64,000 nt of DNA, from positions 12,622,342 through 12,686,341 of the forward strand of contig NC_135549.1 of the NCBI RefSeq assembly GCF_964340395.1, in the 5' to 3' direction. This stretch comes from Glandiceps talaboti (lineage: Eukaryota; Hemichordata; Enteropneusta; Spengelidae). Below the pieces are notes generated by a model, which saw nothing but the letters and a program-made list of their open reading frames with translations, did no database searches and was not told the origin of the DNA. The stretch's first letter is position 1. Each line of letters begins with the position of its first letter. Shown piece after piece: positions 15,596 through 27,500 of the stretch. The position numbers were made by a program, and so were the translations under genes.

Positions 15596-18500
15596 ACACA
15601 CACACACACAAGTAAATATATGCTTTCACGCTAATCACAATCAGAAATTCCCAAAATTGACAGTGCATACCAAGTGGATAGTAACCCCGAACTTGTAAGT
15701 GTATCAACAGCTACAGTCTTTCTAGCAACAATTTGGTCAGAATCTGATCAAAATTCACTTGCCACATCATTCAAATTCAAATTCAATAAATTCAAAGTTA
15801 TACATTTTTCTATCTTATGAACAGTGAATTTAAACCCTTGACTGACTACTATATATATTATATTTTGTCAACTGTTTCTAATTTCTGTCAACCCATTCCA
15901 CTAGAATGAAAAGCCAAGAAAACACTACACAGTCACCTTGCTACTACCCAACTACACTACATAGTAATGTGCTGATTTCAGAGCCAAAAATTGACTCCTG
16001 TAAATGAAAGACCAAAATGATGTGCTAAGCTCTTAAATTCAAGAATTAATTTTGAAGTGAAAACTCAAATTTCCAGTGAATTAATATGCACTTTGTGTAC
16101 AATAAATTGAAATTGAATTTATAATAATATTTACCTTGTCTACAACAAATTAAGTGACCTCCTGTAAATATACAGTCAGATTATAGTCAGCCATTTTGAA
16201 TTTTATTACAAGTTTACGGTGAATGAAAATCAAGCAATACACCACACAGCAAGTCATATTTTGAGTTTGGAGACTTTGTATTTGCAAATTTCACAGTTTT
16301 TGTCTTTGTCACATGTTGTATTAGGAGAAGTGTAAGCCAAGGACCATGATCTGTTGATTTCTGATTACTTTAGACTAACTTTAGATGAAGAGGTCTGTAC
16401 ATTCTAAAAATTATAAAAATTACATATATAACTATTTCTAAAGTTTACCTCGTATTTTTATCGGCCTGTCATCACGTCCAAAGTTATGTTTTTCCACGAC
16501 AGTAAAAGATTGTTCTGCTTATAAATGAATCAAGACAACATTTGAGACTGATGATTCAACAGACAAAAAAAATCACAGAATTCATTTGAAAACTGAACAC
16601 AAAACAAAACCTAAATACTTGTTATAAAAAAAAGACAAACACCTTTTTTATTATGATTTGAGCAAGTACAACCCTGCCAACCATAAACATTACGACATTA
16701 TTAACCGACACTAATCATTAGCATCATAGTAAATTCAAACGGATCTCTGGGATGACAGACTACCAAATTTTCTATGAAACTTTGATATTCCTACCAACCT
16801 ACAAAATTCTGAAAAACTCAAATGGATATTTCGACACGAATGATTTGAAATACACCTTTGAATATTTGACTTGTTTTACAACATCTACAAGTCAGATCAT
16901 TTACCTGTAAAATTAGCTTCTTTTTGTGTATTTTGAAGGCTATGCTTTTCCACTATCGTCACAGCTGTGTGTCCTGGCATTTATGAAATATGATAATATT
17001 TAGTATTGATAAATGAGTTATGAAATAATCAAAGATTAAACGACAAATTATAAATAATCCTAGTCTCAAATATAACACAAAATTTACAAAATATGAAAAT
17101 CTGCATACAAAGTTTTGGCAGAGTGGCGCTTTTCACTAAATTTTACAGAGCTGTTGCAAGTTGTCTCATAATGACTTCGTCTCTGTATGTCTGCTACCAA
17201 ATAAGTGTGTGTTATAACCAAATAAGAGTCAAGCAAACCAGAACATCATGACTTCATTCATTCATCACACAACTCATATCAAAGTACACACTTCACCTTT
17301 CAATAGATTTCCTACAGTAATTTCGCATCACTAATAATCGAATAAATAAAAAATCATAAAAAGAGTTGTAAACTATCACCAACCCCAAAATAAAATAATG
17401 CCTGACAATTTACCTGAAGACCTTGCATTGTCCACATATTTTTCTCTCGTCAAATCAAAAATGTCTCCTTTTTCTGCTGGTGAGGAGTAAAACTGATGTG
17501 TAAACAAAACTTGTCCGATTCAAAAATAAACCCACATTTGATTGACCCAGCAATCATTACGTGTAACCCATCACCTCAAGAGTGAACTTTACCATCCTGT
17601 GATGACATCAAAGTGAAGTGAATCAAACAACTATCTTAGTTACTTTGGATTTGTGAATCCTAAATGAATTAGGGGAGGAAACACAGAAGAATGGGCAAAC
17701 AAATAATACATTCCTGTATTTTTTTTTGTCCAAGTATGTTCATGCAGTTTGAGGTGTATTAAGTTTGCATTCCATACATTGAATCAAGTGCTTTCTCTGG
17801 GAACCTCATTACAACTGTTATACTGCCCTCACAGGTTATTCTTTTTGAAACATTGAAATGTACACACCACCAACCAATAAGCCAACTGTCCAATCCTGTA
17901 TACCCTTTCAGTGCAGTGAGAGATTACGAACACATTTTAGGTTGATTACCTGGTGAAAAATCTATCCCGGCACTTTCAACATTGACTTCTTCAACTCTTG
18001 TAATGACATCTTGGGCTAAAGAAACGATACATTCAGACAATAAATAAATGACCCAAAGCTTCAATCTTGTTAAAAAAAACTGCATATAAACCCAAAGATC
18101 ACCAGACTACCCAGTGTGCACTAAAACTATCCATACACCACTGCCTCTTCATTTCACCAGTGATTTCTGACAATTTCTAATGACAGATTTACCTTGAGGA
18201 GACTTGAGTTGTTCTGTAACTATGACAATCTCTTCAGTTGATGGTTCAGGGGCACTCTCAAAAGTATGTTGCTCTGTAACTATGACAACTTCTTCTGTTA
18301 ATGGTTCACTTTTAACACTGTGCTGTTCTGTAACTATGACAACCTCTTCATTGGATGATTCCTGGACATCCTCAACACTATGTTGTTCAGTTATTGTTAC
18401 AACTTTTCTTTCTACCTCTGTTGGACTTGTCACTCTTCTGATAGTATGTCGTGTTGATGGTTCACTTTCAATGCTGTGTTGTTCTGTAACTATGACAACT

Positions 18501-21500
18501 TCTTCATTGGATGACTCAGGTGAACTTTCAAGGCTGCGTTGTTCTGTAACTATGACAACCTCTTCATTGGATGATTCCTGGACATCCTCAACACTGTGTT
18601 GTTCAGTTATTGTTACAACTTTTCTTTCTACCTCTGTTGGCATTGTCACTCTTCTGATAGTACGTCGTGTTGATGGTTCACTTTCAACGCTGTGTTGTTC
18701 TGTAACTGTGACAACCTCTTCATTGGATGACTCAGGTGAACTTTCAAGGCTGCGTTGTTCTGTAACTATGACAACCTCTTCATTGGATGATTCCTGGACA
18801 TCCTCAACACTGTGTTGTTCAGTTATTGTTACAACTTTTCTTTCTACCTCTGTTGGCGTTGTCACTCTTCTGATAGTACGTCGTGTTGATGGTTCACTTT
18901 CAACGCTGTGTTGTTCTGTAACTATGACAACCTCTTCTGTGGATGGCTCAGGTGAACTTTCAATGCTGCGTTGTTCTGTAACTATGACAACCTCTTCATT
19001 GGATGATTCTTGGACATCCTCAACACTGTGTTGTTCAGTTATTGTTACAACTTTTCTTTCTACCTCTGTTGGACTTGTCACTCTTCTGATAGTACGTCGT
19101 GTTGATGGTTCACTTTCAACACTGTGTTGTTCTGTAACTATGACAACCTCTTCTGTGGATGGCCCAGGTGAACTTTCAAAGCGATGTTGTTCTGTAACTA
19201 TGACAACCTCTTCATTGGATGATTCTTGGACATCCTCAACACTGTGTTGTTCAGTTATTGTTACAACTTTTCTCTCTACCTCTGTTGGCCTTGTCACTCT
19301 TCTGATAGTACGTCGTGTTGATGGTTCACTTTGAATGCTGTGTTGTTCTGTAACTATGACAACCTCTTCTGTGGATGGCTCAGGTGAACTTTCAATGCTG
19401 CGTTGTTCTGTAACTATGACAACCTCTTCATTGGATGATTCTTGGACATCCTCAACACTGTGTTGTTCAGTTATTGTTACAACTTTTCTCTCTACCTCTG
19501 TTGGCCTTGTCACTCTTCTGATAGTACGTCGTGTTGATGGTTCACTTTGAATGCTGTGTTGTTCTGTAACTATGACAACCTCTTCTGTGGATGGCTCAGG
19601 TGAACTTTCAATGCTGCGTTGTTCTGTAACTATGACAACCTCTTCATTGGATGATTCTTGGACATCCTCAACACTGTGTTGTTCAGTTATTGTTACAACT
19701 TTTCTTTCTACCTCTGTTGGACTTGTCACTCTTCTGATGGTACGTCGTGTTGATGGTTCACTTTCAACACTGTGTTGTTCTGTAACTATGACAACCTCTT
19801 CTGTGGATGGCCCAGGTGAACTTTCAATGCGGTGTTGTTCTGTAACTATGACAACCTCTTCATTGGATGATTCCTGGACATCCCCAACACTATGTCGTTC
19901 AGTTATTGTTACAACTTTTCTTTCTACCTCTGTTGGCGTTGTCACTCTTCTGATAGTACGTCGTGTTGATGGTTCACTTTCAACGCTGTGTTGTTCTGTA
20001 ACTATGACAACCTCTTCTGTGGATGGCTCAGGTGAACTTTCAATGCTGCGTTGTTCTGTAACTATGACAACCTCTTCATTGGATGATTCCTGGACATCCT
20101 CAACACTGTGTTGTTCAGTTATTGTTACAACTTTTCTCTCTACCTCTGTTGGCATTGTCACTCTTCTGATAGTACGTCGTGTTGATGGTTCAGTTTCAAT
20201 GCTGTGTTGTTCTGTAACTACGACAACCTTTTGTGTTGATGGTTCAGTTTCAATGCTGTGTTGTTCTGTAACTATGACAACCTCTTCTGTGGATGACTCA
20301 GGTGACCTTTCAATGCTGCGTTGTTCTGTAACTATGACAACCTCTTCATTGGATGATTCTTGGACATCCTCAACACTGTGTTGTTCAGTTATTGTTACAA
20401 CTTTTCTCTCTACCTCTGTTGGCCTTGTCACTCTTCTGATAGTACGTCGTGTTGATGGTTCACTTTCAACGCTGTGTTGTTCTGTAACTATGACAACCTC
20501 TTCATTGGATGACTCAGGTGAACTTTCAAGGCTGCGTTGTTCTGTAACTATGACAACCTCTTCATTGGATGATTCCTGGACATCCTCAACACTGTGTTGT
20601 TCAGTTATTGTTACAACTTTTCTTTCTACCTCTGTTGGCATTGTCACTCTTCTGATAGTACGTTGTGTTGATGGTTCACTTTCAACGCTGTGTTGTTCTG
20701 TAACTGTGACAACCTCTTCATTGGATGACTCAGGTGAACTTTCAAGGCTGCGTTGTTCTGTAACTATGACAACCTCTTCATTGGATGATTCCTGGACATC
20801 CTCAACACTATGTCGTTCAGTTATTGTTACAACTTTTCTTTCTACCTCTGTTGGCATTGTCACTCTTCTGATAGTACGTCGTGTTGATGGTTCACTTTCA
20901 ACGCTGTGTTGTTCTGTAACTATGACAACCTCTTCTGTGGATGGCTCAGGTGAACTTTCAATGCTGCGTTGTTCTGTAACTATGACAACCTCTTCATTGG
21001 ATGATTCTTGGACATCCTCAACACTGTGTTGTTCAGTTATTGTTACAACTTTTCTTTCTACCTCTGTTGGACTTGTCACTCTTCTGATGGTACGTCGTGT
21101 TGATGGTTCACTTTCAACACTGTGTTGTTCTGTAACTATGACAACCTCTTCTGTGGATGGCCCAGGTGAACTTTCAATGCGGTGTTGTTCTGTAACTATG
21201 ACAACCTCTTCATTGGATGATTCTTGGACATCCTCAACACTGTGTTGTTCAGTTATTGTTACAACTTTTCTCTCTACCTCTGTTGGCCTTGTCACTCTTC
21301 TGATAGTACGTCGTGTTGATGGTTCACTTTCAACGCTGTGTTGTTCTGTAACTATGACAACCTCTTCTGTGGATGGCTCAGGTGAACTTTCAATGCTGCG
21401 TTGTTCTGTAACTATGACAACCTCCCCTGAGGATGGTTCAGGTGAACTTTCAATGCGGTGTTGTTCTGTAACTATGACAACCTCTTCATTGGATGATTCT

Positions 21501-24500
21501 TGGACATCCTCAACACTGTGTTGTTCAGTTATTGTTACAACTTTTCTCTCTACCTCTGTTGGCCTTGTCACTCTTCTGATAGTACGTCGTGTTGATGGTT
21601 CACTTTCAACACTGTGTTGTTCTGTAACTATGACAACCTCTTGTGTTGATGGTTCACTTTCAATGCTGTGTTGTTCTGTAACTATGACAACCTCTTGTGT
21701 TGATGGTTCAGTTTCAATGCTGTGTTGTTCTGTAACTATGACAACCTCTTCATTGGATGATTCCTGGACATCCTCAACACTGTGTTGTTCAGTTATTGTT
21801 ACAACTTTTCTTTCTACCTCTGTTGGACTTGTCACTCTTCTGATGGTACGCCGTGCTGATGGTTCACTTTGAATGCTGTGTTGTTCTGTAACTATGACAA
21901 CCTCTTCTGTGGATGGCCCAGGTGAACTTTCAATGCGGTGTTGTTCTGTAACTATGACAACCTCTTCATTGGATGATTCCTGGACATCCTCAACACTGTG
22001 TTGTTCAGTTATTGTTACAACTTTTCTTTCTACCTCTGTTGGACTTGTCACTCTTCTGATAGTACGTTGTGTTGATGGTTCACTTTCAACACTGTGTGTT
22101 TCTGTAACTATGACAACCTCTTCTGTTGATGGTTCACTTTCAATGCTGTGTTGTTCTGTAACTATAACAACCTCCCCTGAGGATGGTTCAGGTGAACTTT
22201 CAAGGCTGTGTTGTTCTGTAACTATGACAACCTCTTCTGTGGATGGCTCAGGTGAACTTTCAATACGGTGTTGTTCTGTAACTATGACAACCTCTTCATT
22301 GGATGATTCCTGGACATCCTCAACACTATGTTGTTCAGTTATTGTTACAACTTTTCTTTCTACCTCTGCTGGCCTTGTCACTCTTCTGATCGTACGTTTT
22401 TCTACGATTGTTACAATTTCTTCAATGGAAGAATCAGGTAGAGTCGTAACAGTATGTGACTCACTAACTGTGACACTTTCATTTCCATCACTGTGTTGTT
22501 CTATAACTATGGCACCCTCTGGCATTGATGGCTCACTTTCAACGCTGTGTTGTTCTGTAACTCTGACACCCTCTTCTGTGGAGGGTTCATGTGAACTTTC
22601 AACACTTTGTTGTTCTGTAACTATGACAACCTCTTCATTGGATGATTCCTGGACATCCTCAACACTGTGTTGTTCAGTTATTGTTACAACTTTTCTTTCT
22701 ACCTCTGTTGGCCTTGTCATTCTTCTGATAGTACGCCGTGTTGATGGTTCACTTTGAATGCTGTGTTGTTCTGTAACTATGACAACCTCTTCTGTGGATG
22801 GTTCACTTTCAATGCTGTGTTGTTCTGTAACTATGACAACCTCTTGTGTTGATGGTTCACTTTCAACGCTGTGTTGTTCTGTAACTATGACAACCTCTCC
22901 TGTGGATGGTTCAGGTGAACTTTCAAGGCTGCATTGTTCTGTAACTATGACAACCTCTTCATTGGAAGATTCATGGACACCCTCAACACTGTGTTGTTCA
23001 GTTGTTGTTACAACTTTTCTTACTACCTCTGTTGGCCTTGTCACTCTTCTGATCATACGTCGTTCTACGTTTGTTTCAATTTCTTGAGTGGAAGAATCTG
23101 TTAGAGTCTCAACACTACGTGACTCACTAATTGTGACACTTTCTACTCCACCAGATATTGGTACAGTGCTACTCCCAGTAACCATGACAACTCCATTAGA
23201 CGCTAATTCATTATCCGCAATTACTGTAACAACTTCCCCTTCTTCAGAGAAGTTAAAAAATCATACAATACAAGTGAAATCATGTTTTGGCAAGAAGGGC
23301 CAACCATCACCAAGTTAGCAGAGAGGTCAACTCACAATCCAGCCAATAGCATGAGAGTTTAGACAAGATACACTAAAGAAGACACTGAATGGTTGAAATC
23401 ACCGAAAGCTCTCACCAAGTAACTGTAATTTGGCTGTATAAGCCCAGGTTCATTGAAGATTTGTGTAAATGTGGATGTTAGCAAGTACAAATCAACAGTC
23501 AAGTATTCTGTTTATGGATATAGGTAATATGCAGTACTAAACATGTGAACAACAAAGCTGTCTATGGCCAAGGTGATAGTACTAAACATGTGAACAACAA
23601 AGTCGTCTATGGCCAAGGTGATAGTACTAAACATGTGAACAACAAAGCTGTCTATGGCCAAGATGATAGTACTAAACATGTGAACAACAAAGCTGTCTAT
23701 GGCCAAGATGACAGTACTAAACATGTGAACAACAAAGCTGTCTATGGCCAGGATGATAGTACTAAAAATGTGAACAACAAAGCTGTCTATGGCCAAAATG
23801 ATAGTACTAAACATGTGAACAACAAAGCTGTCTATGGCCAAGATGATAGTACTAAAAATGTGAACAACAAAGCTGTCTATGGCCAAGATGATAGTACTAA
23901 AAATGTGAACAACAAAGCTGTCTATGGCCAGGATGATAGTACTAAACATGTGAACAACAAAGCTGTCTATGGCCAAGATGATAGTACTAAAAATGTGAAC
24001 AACAAAGCTGTCTATGGCCAAGATGATAGTACTAAACATGTGAACAACAAAGCTGTCTATGGCCAAGATGACAGTACTAAACATGTGAACAACAAAGCTG
24101 TCTATGGCCAAGATGATAGTACTAAAAATGTGAACAACAAAGCTGTCTATGGCCAAGATGACAGTACTAAAAATGTGAACAACAAAGCTGTCTATGGCCA
24201 GATGATAGTACTAAAAATGTGAACAACAGAGCTGTCTATGCCAAGATGACAGTACTAAACATGTGAGCAACAAAGCTGTGCATGCCAAGATGACACTACT
24301 ACAAGTGACATCATACAAACATGTGACATTTTACTATACAATACGGTCCTGTACATGTGAAATCATACAAAGAAGTGAGATATCTCCATACACTACAGTC
24401 CTGCACCAGTACATGTGAAATTGTGTAAAAATGTAACATTTTTTCATACACTACAGCCCTATAGATGTAAATTGCTATCATTGAGTGTTCTATGTTCATA

Positions 24501-27500
24501 TACCACTGCCCTGTGCATGTGACACCAAGAAAATTCCACCATAAATAACAACCAGCCTGTACATGTAAAACATGTCCCCATACAATGTTTGTCCATAAAG
24601 TACATCTTGCAAATACATAAAGCAAGGATACATCACAACACAGACTACAAAATAAATATGACACGATGAGCACAGAGTGTTTCTTTCCATCCGATGATCA
24701 CTTTGGATTGACATATTCCATACTGTTTGGTAACTTGTATGCAATATGGTGATATTTCTGTATGTTGGTGGACATTGTAATCCAACGATATACACTTATA
24801 CATGAAAACTCTTCCTATATGTATATGGCACTTGTTTGATTCATTCATTCTTTTCTGTATGAACACAAACTTCTATGTAAATTATCATCATACAGTAAAG
24901 GTCAACTTCTTCTCTTCCAATGACAAATGACCCCAAAAATGCACTGCATTAATATGCAGGTCATATTTTTGTGAGTTCAGAGAATTTGTTTAATTTACCA
25001 TCATAACAAATTCTGGAACCAAAAATGTTGTATTTGGGTGTTGCCATGGCTTGTAAGTTGTATTTTGAGTGTTGGCATGGCTTGTAAGTTGTATTTTGGG
25101 TGTTGACATGGCTTGTAAGTTGTATTTGGGTGTTGCCATGGCTTGTAAGTTGTATTTGGGTGTTGCCATGGCTTGTAAGTTGTATTTGGGTATTGGCATG
25201 GCTTGTAATCACCAGAAGACAAAGTCGTGAGAATAATCAGAATGCCATATACATATAAGATGTGTGTGCCTAAAAGGAATACTAGCATACCTGGTGCAAT
25301 CTTCACTTTGTAAACACTTCCAGGGATATTAACACCAGCAAATGTAATGGAAATTTCATGGTCTCCAGGTATGGTGGGTTTGTACTGGCAGTAATATACA
25401 CCTTGTCCCTTATCTTCAATTACAGGATTGGCTGACTGTGTGTTACCATTGGGGTCAGTAATCAAAACACTCACCACACCTGCTCCTGCACCTGAAAAGG
25501 TATGATGACAACACAAAATGTGATGATCGATTCATGCACAAAATTTGATGATTCTTACAAAAATCTACTGATGGCAACACAAAACTTGAGAATTCAGGTG
25601 CAAGTCTAATGATACAACACAAAAGTTTGATCACACCAATGATACAACCCTCAAAAAAACACTGGTGTGTTTGCCTGCTCCTGGTAAGCAGCAATCCAAC
25701 AGTTCCATGCAAAGACATACATTGTAATTAGCATTGATAACTTAGGGAAAAGCATTATAAAAACGACAGGAGAAAGGATGCAATAACTCGGTTTACTGAT
25801 AGAATGTTACATGGTGTAACAATCGAGTAGGACTCTTAGTGTTACATTACAACTTCCACCATATATGAACAAACTGATAAAAGCATTGCCTGAACCGACA
25901 TCAGAGGTACCCTTGTTGTTTTTGTATCGGTTGTATTGTTGTCAATGTGTGAAATCTTTCCTTCGCTCCCTTTATTCAAGCAAACACACCAGTGTTTCTT
26001 CACAGGTTGTAACACAAAATTTGATCATTGATATAATAATGGTGACACCAAGATGAACAGTAGTACATGACATTTCATTACAATACTTGAAACACAAAAC
26101 AAACTGAAAACCTCATTTGATGATGAAAACACAAACTCATAATTGTTACACTACATATGATGACAATACGACGAGTAATACTGGAGTAAAGCACTTTCTC
26201 TATGTGCTACACTCATTTATAGCATTCATATCAAGTGTGAAAGTATACTGTTTCAATTGGTTTATTTACAAGCCTAGAATGTGGCCTTTCTAATGTGGTC
26301 AATTAGCAAATGAAACAGTACACTTTTACACTTGATATGGATGCTATAAATGATTGTGGTATGTACAGAAAACGCTTTACTTTGGTGTTATGGCCTATAT
26401 TAGCAAATGAAACAGTATACTTTTACACTTGATATGGATGCTATAAACGATTGTGGTATGTACAGAAAACGCTTTACTTTGGTGTTATGGGTTGTATTAG
26501 CAAACGAAAATATACTTTTACACTTGATATGGATTCTATAAATGATTGTGGTAGATACAGAAAACACTTTACTTTGGTGTTATGGGTTGTACATACACTG
26601 TAACATTTCTCTCCTCTAAAAGACTACATTGACAACGAAAACTCAGAATCTGAAGGTGATTTTATGAAATACTTTATGATGCAGATAACAGAAAAAAGAA
26701 AAGAAAAGACGATGGTTTTAACAGAAAACAATTTTATCAAACTTCAGTAGCATATATTAACCTCAACAGGATTACTGAACCAGATCAAAACATGAACAAA
26801 CTTACCAGCTGAGAAGACTTCAAAATGTGTGGTTTGAGTAACAATTAGACCGGTGGGTTGCAGACCAGGACCTTTAGCTGAACACTTCGTAGCATCACCA
26901 GGCACATCAGTAACACTCACGGCAAATGGACTCTTTGGGATTGGATTCTTACCATAGTTGACACTCACCTAATAAAACGATGGTCAAACATGTACTGGTG
27001 GTAACTATCAAGCAATATTTATTTCCATGGTTGGCTAACAGATGGATGCATACTTTTTAACGATGGTTTTTGCAAACAGAAGCTAAAATTGTTATTCACA
27101 ATAAGGTTTATGTTTTCCTGCTTTCCTAGCATGTACTAGTCTATAAGGTATGCCATGACAAGGCACCCTCAAACATCGGTCAACGAGGCCGGAATGACAC
27201 AACAGATTCTAATCATGTACAGGTAATTATACCTTGATCTGTCATATGACTTGCTTTGGTTTTGAATACATGATCTTAATAACATCATTTTCTTCCCCTG
27301 ATGAAAACACAATCTAATCTGCAACTATTATAGGACATAGTATGTGTGCATGGACACAGAAATCATAACAATCTGAGCATAGAATGATGTCCATTCCAAG
27401 ACATCTGATGTCCTGCTTCTGACAGACAGTATGGTATCGACTACATTTTAACCAGCAGGTTGCTATTTTCAGCAGAATTTTATCCCTTGAGATTAAATTT

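Noticed and set aside
15260-15707. HT/YI and CV-repeat ORFs
   Set aside because: Products of (CA)n and (ACAT)n microsatellites on both strands.
18204-23318. Plus-strand ORFs of 376, 773 and 294 codons over the repeat array
   Set aside because: They are antisense shadows: they have several in-line stops, their ends are not at splice sites, and the minus frame is unbroken, fits both junction phases and resembles the neighbouring small exons.
23512-24222. Repetitive ORFs of 214 (minus) and 225 (plus) codons
   Set aside because: They follow from a 45-bp tandem unit without stops; no splice or start context supports translation.
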